Below are positions 50,475 to 59,860 of a stretch of 64,000 nucleotides of DNA, piece after piece. Source of the stretch: Microbacterium azadirachtae (GTDB taxonomy: Bacteria; Actinomycetota; Actinomycetes; Actinomycetales; Microbacteriaceae). The translations under genes were made by a program, and so were the position numbers. The stretch covers positions 124,001-188,000 of the forward strand of contig NZ_JYIT01000083.1 of the NCBI RefSeq assembly GCF_000956545.1, given 5' to 3'. The first letter of the stretch is position 1; every line of letters starts with the position of its first letter. The notes under the pieces are model-generated. The model saw only the letters and a program-made list of their open reading frames with translations, did no database searches and was not told the DNA's origin.

Positions 50475-51755
50475 ATGGATCACCCACTCGACCTCTACCT
50501 CCGCCGCAGCGCGGAGATCGTCGCCGAGTGCGTGGAGCTGGAGCGGGAGATCGCGCGGCTGCAGGCGCAGAAGGCCGCGCTCGCGCACGAGCGTGTGAGC
50601 CTGCTCCTCGACGAGGTCCGCCCGGGATCCGCCGGGTTCGACCAGGCCGAGCGGTCGATGATCTGCGAGCTGGCTGCGGCTCTCCGCCTGTCGCGCTATG
50701 CGGCCGCGAAGCTGCTGGCGACCGGCCATGCGCTGCAGGAGCGATTCCCCGCCACCCGCTCCGCCTTCGCGGCCGGAGAATCGTCTTCGGGGCATGTCGA
50801 GGCCGTCGTCGAAGCGGCGGCCCACATCCCGCACGACGATCACGCGGCGCTCGCCGCCTATGAAGCGCAGGTCGTGCCGTTCGCGGCTGCCGAGTCGCGT
50901 GCGCGGACGAAGGCTCTCGCCGAAACCGTGGCCGCCGCGGTCGCCCCGGTCGCGTTGATCGAGGTGCACCGCCGCGCCCATGCCGACCGCACGGTGTCGG
51001 TGAGCGACGAGGGTGCGGGGCAGGCCACGTTGCGCGCGACCGGTCCTGCCGCCCTCATCCATGCCGCGCACGACCTGCTCACCCAGGAAGGCCGAACGGT
51101 CCTCGACCGGGCGAAGCACGCGGCCGCATCGGGACACCCCGCGGACGAGCGGCGGCTGGATCAGGTGCGGTTCGACCGGTTCCTGTTGCGGGTGCTCACC
51201 GGCCGCGTCGCCGGCGACGCCGACGTCCTCGATGCGATCCGGCCGGTGGTTCAGGTGACGGTCGCCACCGGCACCCTCGGCGGGCGCGACGAGTGGATGG
51301 CCGAGCTCGACGGGCGCGGGCCGATGGATCCGGAGCTCGCGCGCCGGCTCGCGGTCGCCGCGCCGTCATGGCAGAGGATGCTCCTCGACGATGCGGGCAT
51401 GGTGACGCGCACCGGCACTTACCAGCCCACCGAGGCCATGCGTCGCTTCCTGCGGGCACGTGACCGCACCTGCCGGTTCCCCGGGTGCCGACAACCCGCC
51501 CGCCGATGCCAGATCGACCACACCCATGACTTCGCCCGAGGAGGGGCCACCGACCTCGGCAACCTCGCCTGCCTCTGCGAGACCCACCACGCCCTGAAGC
51601 ACCCCGACGTGGATCCGCGCTGGCGCTGGACCGCCGAGCAGAGACCGGGCGGCGTGATCGTCTGGACCACGCCCGCCGGTGTCCCGTACACCGATGTCCC
51701 GCCGCCCCGGGTGATGTTCGGGAATGCCGACGACGACGGGGCCGATGCGGCCTGA
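50475..51755 (+). CDS. DUF222/13E12-type protein with C-terminal HNH nuclease domain
   Basis: 426 residues. The helical DUF222 region includes a short N-terminal coiled coil (VAECVELEREIARLQAQK). The HNH domain near the C-terminus has CRFPGC, CQIDHTHDFARGGATDLGN and CLCETHHALKH, with the complete zinc and catalytic residues. It is a distant paralogue of the protein at 15517-16845 but shares its promoter layout, including an SOS-box-like site. The biological target is unknown. Confidence 0.9.
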   Translation: MDHPLDLYLRRSAEIVAECVELEREIARLQAQKAALAHERVSLLLDEVRPGSAGFDQAERSMICELAAALRLSRYAAAKLLATGHALQERFPATRSAFAAGESSSGHVEAVVEAAAHIPHDDHAALAAYEAQVVPFAAAESRARTKALAETVAAAVAPVALIEVHRRAHADRTVSVSDEGAGQATLRATGPAALIHAAHDLLTQEGRTVLDRAKHAAASGHPADERRLDQVRFDRFLLRVLTGRVAGDADVLDAIRPVVQVTVATGTLGGRDEWMAELDGRGPMDPELARRLAVAAPSWQRMLLDDAGMVTRTGTYQPTEAMRRFLRARDRTCRFPGCRQPARRCQIDHTHDFARGGATDLGNLACLCETHHALKHPDVDPRWRWTAEQRPGGVIVWTTPAGVPYTDVPPPRVMFGNADDDGADAA

Positions 51756-51778
51756 AACGGCGCACATCGGCCCTGAGG

Positions 51779-51798
51779 CCGCCGGCTGCAGCCGGCGG
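51779..51798. terminator. 20-bp perfect palindrome between convergent genes
   Basis: CCGCCGGCTGCAGCCGGCGG, directly followed by a heptamer repeat array. It sits 24 bp after the HNH gene stop and about 100 bp after the 3' end of the citrate transporter gene. It may act as a hairpin terminator, although a perfect palindrome leaves almost no loop. Confidence 0.5.
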
Positions 51799-51800
51799 CT

Positions 51801-51863
51801 GTCAGCTGTCAGCTGTCAGCGGTCAGCCGTCAGCCGTCAGCTGTCAGCGGTCAGCGGTCAGCC
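51801..51863. repeat. Nine tandem heptamers GTCAGCN
   Basis: Nine uninterrupted 7-bp units, GTCAGC followed by T, T, G, C, C, T, G, G, C. The unit is out of frame with any gene and lies wholly between convergent stops. Copy number is likely variable by slippage. No function is apparent. Confidence 0.85.
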
Positions 51864-51895
51864 GGCTGTCGTCACCGGCGACCGGCGGCCGGTCG

Positions 51896-53458
51896 TCACG
51901 GGGCGACGAAGAACGGGATCGCGCCCGTCAGCATCCCGACGCCCAGCATCACCAGCGACACCACGAGCGCCCGCCACAGCACCTTGCGGTGGTGGTCGCC
52001 GAGGTTCACGCTCGCAAGCGAGACCAGCAGCAGGATCGCGGGCACGAGCGGGCTCTGCAGGTGCACGGGCTGACCGGTGATCGACGCGCGCGCCATCTCG
52101 ACCGGGTCGATGCCGAAGTGCGCGGCGCTCTGCGACAGCACCGGCAGGATCCCGTAGTAGAACGCGTCGTTCGACATGAAGAACGTGAACGGGATCGACA
52201 GGACCCCGGTGATGGGGGCGAGGAACGGTCCCATCGCCGGCGGCAGCACGTTCGTGATCCAGGACGCCATCGCGTCGACCATGCCGGTTCCCGTGAGCAC
52301 GCCGACGAGCACGCCCGCGGCGATCACCATCGACACCACGCCCACGATGCTCGGCGCGTGCGCGACGATCTCGGCCGCCTGGTCCTTGAGCTTGCCGAAG
52401 TTCACCAGCAGCGCCACGGCGGCGCCCACCATGAACACATAGGGCAGCGGAAGCACGTCGACGATGAGCAGCACCATCACGGCGACCGTGAGGACGAGGT
52501 TGAACCAGATCAGGCGTGGACGCAGCGTGGCGCGGTCCGGGTCGAGCATCGTGTCGGCCATCGCGGTGTCCGTCGGGTCGACGCCGCTCGCCGCGACGGG
52601 ACCGTGGCCGCCCGCGACCGTGACGATGTTGCCGGTGCGGAGCGAGGCGCGCGCGCCCGGCTTGGCATCCGCACCGCGGAAGATCGCGGGAACGGCGGCG
52701 AGCAACCCGCCCTCGGCGGTGCCGGTCAGGCGGCTCTCGTCGAGCACCCCGAGGCGGCGGCGCTCCTGCAGGCCGAGCATCCAGGCGAAGCCGAGCGCCA
52801 CGACCAGGCCCACGCCGAGGGCGGGGAGCATCGGCACGAACACATCGGTCGGCTGCAGGCCCAGCGCGGTCGCGGCGCGCACCGTGGGGCCACCCCAGGG
52901 CACGATGTTGAGCGTGCCGTTCATGAGTCCGGCGACGCACGTCAGCACCACCGGGCTCATGCCCAGGCGCAGGTAGATCGGCAGCATGGCCGACGTCGTG
53001 ATGATGAACGTCGTGGATCCGTCGCCGTCCAGCGAGACGGCGCCCGCGAGCAGAGCCGTGCCGAGGACGACCTTGGCCGGGTCGTCGCCCAGGACGCGCG
53101 TGATCATCCGGATCAGCGGGTCGAACAGGCCGACGTCGATCATGATGCCGAAGAACATGATCGCGAACATCAGCAGCGCCGCGGTCGGGGCCATCTTGCC
53201 GATCGCGTCGAGGATCATGTCTCCGAGGCCGAGCCCCGCGCCGGCGAAGAGGCCGAACGCCGTGGGCACCAGGATGAGCGCGACCATGGGGGTGAGGCGC
53301 TTGGTCATGATCAGCGTCATGAACACCAGCACCATCGCGAAGCCGAGCACCACGAGCACCCACTCCGGGGGCGCGAAGGCGATGTCGTACGAGGGCTTCT
53401 CGTCGGCTGCGGCGAGCAGGCCGCCGAGAGCCGTGGGCATGCTGAGAACCGTGGGCAT
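51896..53458 (-). CDS. citM: CitMHS family citrate-divalent cation/proton symporter
   Basis: 520 residues, about 11-12 transmembrane segments with a central hydrophilic loop (about 215-285). Signatures of the CitMHS family: MTKRLTPMVALILVPTAFGL, SLDGDGSTTFIITTSAMLPIYLRLGM and NGTLNIVPWGGPTVRAA. It imports citrate complexed with Mg2+ or Ca2+ with protons. It is divergent from a CitA/DcuS-type two-component system (53650-56075), which probably induces it when citrate is present. Confidence 0.92.
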   Translation of the reverse strand: MPTVLSMPTALGGLLAAADEKPSYDIAFAPPEWVLVVLGFAMVLVFMTLIMTKRLTPMVALILVPTAFGLFAGAGLGLGDMILDAIGKMAPTAALLMFAIMFFGIMIDVGLFDPLIRMITRVLGDDPAKVVLGTALLAGAVSLDGDGSTTFIITTSAMLPIYLRLGMSPVVLTCVAGLMNGTLNIVPWGGPTVRAATALGLQPTDVFVPMLPALGVGLVVALGFAWMLGLQERRRLGVLDESRLTGTAEGGLLAAVPAIFRGADAKPGARASLRTGNIVTVAGGHGPVAASGVDPTDTAMADTMLDPDRATLRPRLIWFNLVLTVAVMVLLIVDVLPLPYVFMVGAAVALLVNFGKLKDQAAEIVAHAPSIVGVVSMVIAAGVLVGVLTGTGMVDAMASWITNVLPPAMGPFLAPITGVLSIPFTFFMSNDAFYYGILPVLSQSAAHFGIDPVEMARASITGQPVHLQSPLVPAILLLVSLASVNLGDHHRKVLWRALVVSLVMLGVGMLTGAIPFFVAP

Positions 53459-53649
53459 GAAGTGACTCCTTCGTCATCCGCCTGTCGTCTTCGACGGACC
53501 TCGCCGAGAGTAGGGAACGCGCGCCCGTCGGATCCGCTAAGTCGCATTCCGACGCGTTGTGCGCGTAGCGTGACTTCTGCGCATATTGCTCAGGACGTTG
53601 TGTCCAGGCATTTCGCTCACGCTCATGGCAGATCCCTCGAGGAGGACGG

Positions 53650-55425
53650 ATGCCCCGCACACGCCGGATGCGGTTCGCGACGCGGACGCTCCTGCTGCAG
53701 CTCGCGACGGTCGTCCTCGTCGTGGCGCTCTGCACCGGCGTGTACCTCGTGCTGGCCACGCAGCAGTTGCGGGCCGAGGCCGAATCCTCCGCCCTGGGGA
53801 TCGCGCGCACCCTGGCCGAGGATCCGGAGCTCCGTGCCGCGGTCGCCGAGGAGTCCGCGGATCCCGGACCGCCGCGGGCCGAGCTGCTGCGCGACGGCGA
53901 CCTGCAGCGCACGGCGACCGCCACGGCGAACCGCACCGGCGCGCTGTTCGTGGTCGTCACCGACGACCACGGCATCCGCCTCGCGCATCCGGATCCCGGC
54001 CGCCTCGGCCAGGAGGTGAGCACGCCGTTCCAGGAGGTGCTGGCCGGTCACGAGGTCGTCGAGTGGGAGACCGGCACACTGGGCGAGTCGGTGCGGGCGA
54101 AGGTGCCGGTGCGCGACGCCGCCGGAACGCCCGTGGGCGAGGTCAGCGTCGGCTTCGCCCGGGCGGGTGTCTTCGACGACCTGCCGCCGCTGCTCGCCGT
54201 CATCGGCCTTGCCGCGGCAGGCTCCCTGCTGGTGGCGGGCATCGGCGCGCTGCTGCTGCGCCGGCGCTGGGAGCGGCTCACCCTGGGGGTGCAGCCGGAG
54301 GAGCTGGTCGCCCTCGTGCAGAACCAGACGGCGGTGCTGGACGGCGTGGACGACGGCGTGCTCGCCGTCGACGCCGAGGGCGTGGTGCGGGTGTGCAACG
54401 CCGCCGCCGAGCGCCTGCTCGCCGTGCGCGACGCGGTCGGCCGGCCGCTGGATCGGATCGGGCTGCCGGATCCGGTGCGCGACGTCGTGTCCGCGGGACG
54501 CGCGCTGTCGGAGGCCGTGGTCGACGGGCGCGTGCTCTACCTCGACACGCGTCCGGTCGAGAGGGACGGACGTCCGCTCGGCACGGTGGCCGTGATCCGC
54601 GATCGCACCGAGCTCGTCGCGCTGTCGGAGCGACTGGAGACCGTGCGCACGATGACGGCCGCCCTGCGGGTGCAGCGCCACGAGTTCGCGAACCGCATCC
54701 ATGTCGCCGCCGGGCTGCTCGACGCGGAGCGGGTGCAGGACGCCAGGGAGTTCCTCGCGGAGCTCGCCGAGCGCGGCTCCGTCGACTTCCCCGTGCCCGG
54801 CATCGCCCGGCTGCGGGATCCGTTCCTGCGGTCCTTCCTTGGCGCGAAGGCGCTGGAGGCGACGGAGCGGGGCGTGACGCTGCGCATCTCCGAGGAGACC
54901 CACCTGCTGGGCGCGGTGAGCGAGGCCGAGGACGTCGCGGCGGTGCTGGGGAACCTGGTCGACAACGCCGTGAGCGCGGCGGTCGACGGCGCACCGCCGC
55001 GCTGGGTCGAGGTCGCGGTGCTCGACGACCGCGATGCCCTGGTCGTCACCGTCGCGGACTCCGGTGCGGGACTCGACGGTGCCGAGGACGACGGCGGCGC
55101 CACGGATGACGGTGCCGCGGACGACGGTGCCGCGGACGACGGCGCCGCGGACGACGGCGCCGCGGACGACGGGACGGACAGCGCCGGGCCGGTGCACGGG
55201 CACGGGCTGGGGCTGCGCCTGTCGCGCGAGATCGCCCGGCGCGGCGGCGGAGACCTGTGGGTCATCGATCGCGGCGGCGAAGCGCACGGTGCGGTCTTCG
55301 CGGCACGGCTCGGCGGCGTGGTCGCGCCTGCGCGCAGCATCGGCCCCGCACCGCTGCCCGGCTCCGCACCGCGACCAGGGGACGAACAGGACGGCGAGCC
55401 GTCCGACGAGGAGGAGAGCAGATGA
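53650..55425 (+). CDS. CitA/DcuS-type sensor histidine kinase
   Basis: 591 residues. TM1 (about 11-32), extracytoplasmic PAS/Cache sensor (about 35-175) with DDHGIRLAHPDPGRLGQ, TM2 (about 180-205), cytoplasmic PAS (about 215-330), histidine box LRVQRHEFANRIHVAAGL and HATPase_c with NLVDNAVSAAVDG, ADSGAG and GHGLGLRLSREI. The ATP lid is swollen by a (GAADD)n repeat at about 483-507. GAGGAGGACGG precedes the ATG. It is coupled to the response regulator by an ATGA overlap and divergent from the citrate symporter, so external citrate is the likely signal. Confidence 0.92.
   Translation: MPRTRRMRFATRTLLLQLATVVLVVALCTGVYLVLATQQLRAEAESSALGIARTLAEDPELRAAVAEESADPGPPRAELLRDGDLQRTATATANRTGALFVVVTDDHGIRLAHPDPGRLGQEVSTPFQEVLAGHEVVEWETGTLGESVRAKVPVRDAAGTPVGEVSVGFARAGVFDDLPPLLAVIGLAAAGSLLVAGIGALLLRRRWERLTLGVQPEELVALVQNQTAVLDGVDDGVLAVDAEGVVRVCNAAAERLLAVRDAVGRPLDRIGLPDPVRDVVSAGRALSEAVVDGRVLYLDTRPVERDGRPLGTVAVIRDRTELVALSERLETVRTMTAALRVQRHEFANRIHVAAGLLDAERVQDAREFLAELAERGSVDFPVPGIARLRDPFLRSFLGAKALEATERGVTLRISEETHLLGAVSEAEDVAAVLGNLVDNAVSAAVDGAPPRWVEVAVLDDRDALVVTVADSGAGLDGAEDDGGATDDGAADDGAADDGAADDGAADDGTDSAGPVHGHGLGLRLSREIARRGGGDLWVIDRGGEAHGAVFAARLGGVVAPARSIGPAPLPGSAPRPGDEQDGEPSDEEESR
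55096..55170 (+). repeat. Five 15-bp coding tandem repeats in the kinase ATP lid
   Basis: Four units GGyGCCGCGGACGAC (55111-55170) plus a degenerate first unit (55096-55110), coding for repeated Gly-Ala-Ala-Asp-Asp. The unit is a multiple of three, so slippage changes lid length without frameshift. Confidence 0.9.
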
Positions 55426-56075
55426 CGGATCCGATCCGCACACTCGTGCTGGACGACGACTTCCGCGTCGGGCAGCTGCACCGGAGCATCGTCGACGAGC
55501 GTCCCGGCTATCTCGCCCTGGAGCCGGTGCGCACCATCGCCGAGGCCCGCGCGGCCGTCCGCGACCTGGCGCCGGAGCTGCTCCTCGCCGACGTCTACCT
55601 CCCGGACGGCGACGGGATCGCCCTGGTGCGCGAGGCGGGGATCGACGCGATCCACATCTCCGCCGCCGACGATCCGGCGACGGTGCGGCGGGCGCTGCGC
55701 TCGGGCGCGCACGCCTACCTGATCAAGCCGTTCGAGCGGCGTGCCCTCGTCGGCGCGCTCGACCGGTATGCCCGCTACCGCAACCTGCTGGCGGGATCCC
55801 GGCCCCTGCAGCAGAAGGATCTGGATCGCGCGCTCGGGATCCTGCACGGGTCGGCGGAACAGGTCTCGACGTCGCGATCGGCGACCGAGCAGCTGGTGCT
55901 CGCGGCCCTCGGCGACGACGAGGCATCGGCCGCCGAGATCGGCGAGCGCGTGGGCATCTCGCGGGCGACGGCGCAGCGCCACCTCGCGGCGCTCGCCGAG
56001 CGGGACGCGGTCGAGGTGCGGCTCCGTTACGGCGCCACCGGCCGGCCGGAGCACCGGTACACCCGCACGGCCTGA
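55422..56075 (+). CDS. CitB/DcuR-type response regulator
   Basis: 217 residues from ATG 55422. The receiver domain has VLDDDFRVGQLHRSIV, phospho-acceptor Asp in LLADVYLPDGDG (about 57) and Lys in YLIKPFE. The C-terminal domain has an HTH (SAAEIGERVGISRATAQRHLAALAERDAVEV) and ends in a wing (YGATGRPEHRYTRT). It pairs with the sensor kinase upstream, overlapping its stop, and probably activates the citrate symporter gene. Confidence 0.9.
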   Translation: MTDPIRTLVLDDDFRVGQLHRSIVDERPGYLALEPVRTIAEARAAVRDLAPELLLADVYLPDGDGIALVREAGIDAIHISAADDPATVRRALRSGAHAYLIKPFERRALVGALDRYARYRNLLAGSRPLQQKDLDRALGILHGSAEQVSTSRSATEQLVLAALGDDEASAAEIGERVGISRATAQRHLAALAERDAVEVRLRYGATGRPEHRYTRTA

Positions 56076-56143
56076 CATCCGCGGACCCGGCGCCGAGCCC
56101 GCGCCGCCCGCGACCTGGCCGGCGACGCGGGCCGGGGGCCTGC

Positions 56144-56929
56144 TCAGCCGCGGCCGAAGAGCGCTCCGCCGTTGATCTGCAGGATCTGCCCCGTCGTCCA
56201 GCCGCCCTCGGGGCCCGCGAGATACGAGACCGCCCCGGCCACCTCGTCAGGAGTGCCTGCGCGGTTCATGGGCACCTGCGCGAGGCGCGACGCCACGATG
56301 TCGGGCGTACGCCGTCCGTCCCAGAAGCCGGTGTCGGGCACGTAGCCCGGTGCCACGGCGTTCACGGTCACGCCCTCCGGAGCGAGGTCGGCCGCGAGGC
56401 CCATCATCCAGCCGTGGATCGCGGCCTTGGCGGCGCCGTAGCCGTTCGCGCCGCGCAGCGCCGCGATCGAGCTGATCGAGATGATCCGTCCGCCCGGCCG
56501 CGTGATGCGCGGCAGCAGCGCCTCGGTGAGCAGCACGGCCGTGAGCACGTTCAGGCGCATGTTCGCCTCGTAGTTCGCGGCGATGCCGGCGAGGCCTTCG
56601 CCGCGATCCAGCACGTTGCCGCCCGCGTTGTTGAGCAGCACGTCGACGGATCCGCCGATGGCGGCGGCCGCCGCCTCCACCTGCGCCGGATCCTGCAGGT
56701 CGGCGGTGATCGTCTGCACGTGCGCCTCGGGCGTCCCCTCCAGGATCCGCGCGGACGCGGCGTCGAGCACCTCCGGGCGGCGCCCGATCAGCGCCAGATC
56801 GAAGCCGTCCCGAGCGAGCCGCCGCGCCGAGGCCAGGCCGATGCCCGTGCCTCCGCCGCTGATCACCGCGAGCGGGCGGGAGGAGGAGAGCGGGCGGGAG
56901 GAAGCGGAGGAAGTCGCGGGGGTGCTCAT
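56144..56929 (-). CDS. SDR family oxidoreductase
   Basis: 261 residues. Cofactor motif SGGGTGIGLASARRLA (about 24-39), NNAGGNVLD, active-site Ser (ISISSIAALRG) and YGAAKAAIHGWMMGL (Tyr-x3-Lys) are complete; AVAPGYVPDTGFW follows. It is an NAD(P)-dependent reductase like 3-oxoacyl-ACP reductases; the substrate is unknown. TAGGCT lies exactly at -12 to -7 before ATG 56929, with no Shine-Dalgarno. Confidence 0.92.
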   Translation of the reverse strand: MSTPATSSASSRPLSSSRPLAVISGGGTGIGLASARRLARDGFDLALIGRRPEVLDAASARILEGTPEAHVQTITADLQDPAQVEAAAAAIGGSVDVLLNNAGGNVLDRGEGLAGIAANYEANMRLNVLTAVLLTEALLPRITRPGGRIISISSIAALRGANGYGAAKAAIHGWMMGLAADLAPEGVTVNAVAPGYVPDTGFWDGRRTPDIVASRLAQVPMNRAGTPDEVAGAVSYLAGPEGGWTTGQILQINGGALFGRG

Positions 56930-56999
56930 GGCCCCAGCCTAGAAGGCCGAGCGAACAAGGGTGCCGAGCATGAGCCGACCGCCCGTTAGCATGGCGACG

Positions 57000-58331
57000 A
57001 TGAACGACGTGCCCCCGATCGCCGAGCGGCTCAGCCGGATGATCCAGCTGCCGACCGTGTCCGCCGAGCTGGACGAGCGCGGGTCCGCGCCGTTCGAGGA
57101 GTTCGTGGCGCTCCTCGCCGAGTGCTATCCGCGCGTCCACGCGACGCTCACGCGGGAGCGGCACACCGAGTTCGGGCTGCTGTTCCACTGGAAGGGGCGC
57201 CGGGACGCCGCCGACGGCCCTCTCGTGCTCATGGCGCACTACGACGTGGTCCCCGTGGACGAGTCCGACGACTGGACGCACCCGCCCTTCGCCGGCGTGA
57301 TCGCGGACGGATCCGTCTACGGGCGCGGTGCGCTCGACGACAAGGGCCCGCTCATCGTGATCCTGGAGGCGGTCGAGAGCCTCCTCGCCGAGGGGTTCAC
57401 CCCCGCCCGCGACGTGTACCTCTCCTTCGGCGGCAACGAGGAGACCTACGGATCCGCCGCCATCGCCATCGCCGCGGCGCTGAAGGATCGCGGGATCGTG
57501 CCGTGGCTCGTCGTCGACGAGGGCGGCGCGGTGGTCGATGCCCCGCTGCCGTTCGTGCCCGGGAGCGCGGCGATGATCGGCGTGGGGGAGAAGGGCGTGA
57601 TGACCGTGCGTCTCACGGCGCGCGGCGACGGCGGGCACGCCTCCGCCCCGCCCAGCCGCACCGCGGTGCGCCGCATCGCGCGCGCGGTCGAGCGGCTCGG
57701 GCCCGGCACGTTCCGTCCGCGCACCCCCCGCGCGATCTCCCGCATGCTCGTGCAGCTTTCCGCTTCCGCCTCGGGCCCCGCTCGGCTGCTGCTGCGCACG
57801 CTCGGCGCGGTCCCGCTGCTGTCGGCGCGGGTGTTCGCGGCGCTCGGAGGAGAGCCCGCGGCGCTCGTGCGCACCACGGTCGCGCCCACCATGCAGTCCG
57901 GCGGCACCGCGGCGAACGTGCTTCCCTCGCAGGCCACCGCGACCGTGAACCTGCGCATCGCGCTCGGCGAGACGGTGTCCTCGGCGGCTGCGCGGGTGCG
58001 GCGCCGCATCGCCGACCCGAAGGTGGCGGTCGAGGTGCTCGAGGGCAGCGACCCGTCGCCCGAGTCGCCCACGGACAACGCGCAGTTCGCGCTGCTCGCC
58101 GACGCGCTCGCCGTCTCCCACCCCGGGGTCCCGGCCGTCCCGTACGTGATGATGGCGGCCACCGACTCCCGGCACTTCCACCGCTTCGCGCCGGCCGTCT
58201 ACCGGTTCGCTCCGCTGGAGATGTCGAACGCTCAGCGTGCGGCCATCCACGGCGTCGACGAGAGCGTCGAGATCGCCGCCCTCGAACGCGGGGAGCGGTT
58301 CCACCGGGCGCTCCTGCAGCGGCTACAGTGA
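57000..58331 (+). CDS. M20 family metallopeptidase
   Basis: 443 residues from ATG 57000; ATG 56991 is in frame. A -10-like TAGCAT ends 7 nt before 57000, so a leaderless message is plausible. Zinc-site motifs: LMAHYDVVPVDESDDWTHPP, YGRGALDDKGPLI and FGGNEETYGS, with the lid dimerisation domain between about 190 and 330 (DGGHASAPP). It is a di-zinc amino- or carboxypeptidase of the ArgE/DapE/CPG2 family, probably cytosolic; the peptide substrate is unknown. Confidence 0.9.
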   Translation: MNDVPPIAERLSRMIQLPTVSAELDERGSAPFEEFVALLAECYPRVHATLTRERHTEFGLLFHWKGRRDAADGPLVLMAHYDVVPVDESDDWTHPPFAGVIADGSVYGRGALDDKGPLIVILEAVESLLAEGFTPARDVYLSFGGNEETYGSAAIAIAAALKDRGIVPWLVVDEGGAVVDAPLPFVPGSAAMIGVGEKGVMTVRLTARGDGGHASAPPSRTAVRRIARAVERLGPGTFRPRTPRAISRMLVQLSASASGPARLLLRTLGAVPLLSARVFAALGGEPAALVRTTVAPTMQSGGTAANVLPSQATATVNLRIALGETVSSAAARVRRRIADPKVAVEVLEGSDPSPESPTDNAQFALLADALAVSHPGVPAVPYVMMAATDSRHFHRFAPAVYRFAPLEMSNAQRAAIHGVDESVEIAALERGERFHRALLQRLQ

Positions 58332-58378
58332 TCTGACCCGTCTGCGACGTCCCCCGTCGCCGTCCTCAAGGAGCCGCG

Positions 58379-59848
58379 ATGTCGCGCACCGCCACCCTCG
58401 GCGCCCTGGTCGCCGTCGTGGGATTCCTCGCATTCGTCGAGTTCACCAGCGGTGTGCTGCAGGGCTACTACACACCGATGCTGAGCGACATCGCGCGGCA
58501 TCTCGGGATCCACGACGCCGATGTGAACTGGTTCGAGGGGGCGCAGCTGATGCTGTCCGCCCTCGTGGTGCCGGCGTTCGCGAAGCTGGGCGACATGATC
58601 GGGCGCAAGCGTATGCTGCTCGTCTCCACGGCGCTCACCGCGATCGCCGCGTTCGTGCTGCCGTTCACGGCGACGTTCGGGGTCTTCCTCGTGGCGTGGG
58701 CGCTGATGGGCTTCTACGTCGTGTGGCTGCCTCTGGAGATCGCCCTCATCTGGTCGCGCGCGCGGCGCATCGAGGGCAGCTCGGCGATCACCGCGAAGGC
58801 CGCGGGCATCCTCGTCGCCGCCCTCGAGGGCGGCGCGATCATCGGCGCGCTGGTCGGCGGCGCGCTGGTCGACGTGCTCCCGCTGACGGTCGTGCTGCTC
58901 GTGCCCGCCGTGCTCATCGCCGCATGCTTCTTCGTGATCCTGTTCGGTGTGCAGGAGTCGCCGGAGAAGACCGGCGGCGCCTTCGACACGGTCGGCCTCG
59001 TGCTCATCTCGTTGTCGCTCATCGGCCTCACGGGCGGGCTCAGCCTGCTCCGTCTGCCCGGGGGAGTGGCGAACCCGCTGTCGTGGATCGTCATCGCCGT
59101 GGGCGTGCTGATCGTCGTCCCGTTCGTGCTGTGGGAGCTGAGACAGCAGGATCCGCTCATCGACGTGCGCATGTTCCGCAGTCCCGCGCTCGGGCCGGTC
59201 TTCCTCACTGCGGGCCTCTTCGGCGTGAGCGTGCTCGGCGCGCAGGCTCCGTTGTCGACCTTCGCCCGCACGGACCCGTCGGTCTACGGCTACGGCCTCG
59301 GGACCACCGGCTTCCAGACCTCGCTCATCATCGGGCTGTACCTCATCGCGATGATCGCCGGAGCCCTGCTGTTCCCGCTGATCGCGCGTCTGGCGACGCC
59401 ACGCGTCACCCTGATCGGCGCCTCGGTGCTCGTCGGCGCGGGGTTCCTGCTGTTCCTGCCTTTCCACGGCGCCTACCTGCAGGTGGTGACCAACATGATC
59501 GTCGTCGGGATCGGATCCGGCGCACTCGTGGCCGCCCTTCCCGCGGCAGCGGCCTCGGCCGCCCCGCACACCCAGACCGGCGTCGCGACGGGGCTGACGA
59601 ACTCGGTCAAGACGGTCGGCGGCGCCATCGCATCGTGCGTCTTCGGGATCGCCCTCATGCACGCCGTCGCGGGATCCGCCACCACGGGCACGGCCGGATC
59701 CTTCTCGGGCTACGTGACCGTGTGGGTCGTCTGCGGCGTGACGGCGCTCGCCGCGGCCGTGCTGCTGCTGTTCGTGCCGAAGCAGGCGTTCACGGACCGC
59801 GCCGGGCACCCGGCCGGCGAGGACGTGATCGACGCCGTCGCCGGCTGA
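58379..59848 (+). CDS. MFS transporter, DHA2-like
   Basis: 489 residues with 14 predicted transmembrane segments. Loop 2-3 motif KLGDMIGRKRMLL and the helix-5 region AALEGGAIIGALVGGALVD fit drug/H+ antiporter-2 exporters. GGAG precedes the ATG at 58379, 47 bp after the peptidase stop, so the two may be cotranscribed. The substrate is unknown; multidrug or peptide-related export are possibilities. Confidence 0.9.
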   Translation: MSRTATLGALVAVVGFLAFVEFTSGVLQGYYTPMLSDIARHLGIHDADVNWFEGAQLMLSALVVPAFAKLGDMIGRKRMLLVSTALTAIAAFVLPFTATFGVFLVAWALMGFYVVWLPLEIALIWSRARRIEGSSAITAKAAGILVAALEGGAIIGALVGGALVDVLPLTVVLLVPAVLIAACFFVILFGVQESPEKTGGAFDTVGLVLISLSLIGLTGGLSLLRLPGGVANPLSWIVIAVGVLIVVPFVLWELRQQDPLIDVRMFRSPALGPVFLTAGLFGVSVLGAQAPLSTFARTDPSVYGYGLGTTGFQTSLIIGLYLIAMIAGALLFPLIARLATPRVTLIGASVLVGAGFLLFLPFHGAYLQVVTNMIVVGIGSGALVAALPAAAASAAPHTQTGVATGLTNSVKTVGGAIASCVFGIALMHAVAGSATTGTAGSFSGYVTVWVVCGVTALAAAVLLLFVPKQAFTDRAGHPAGEDVIDAVAG

Positions 59849-59860
59849 CCTCGGACCTGG

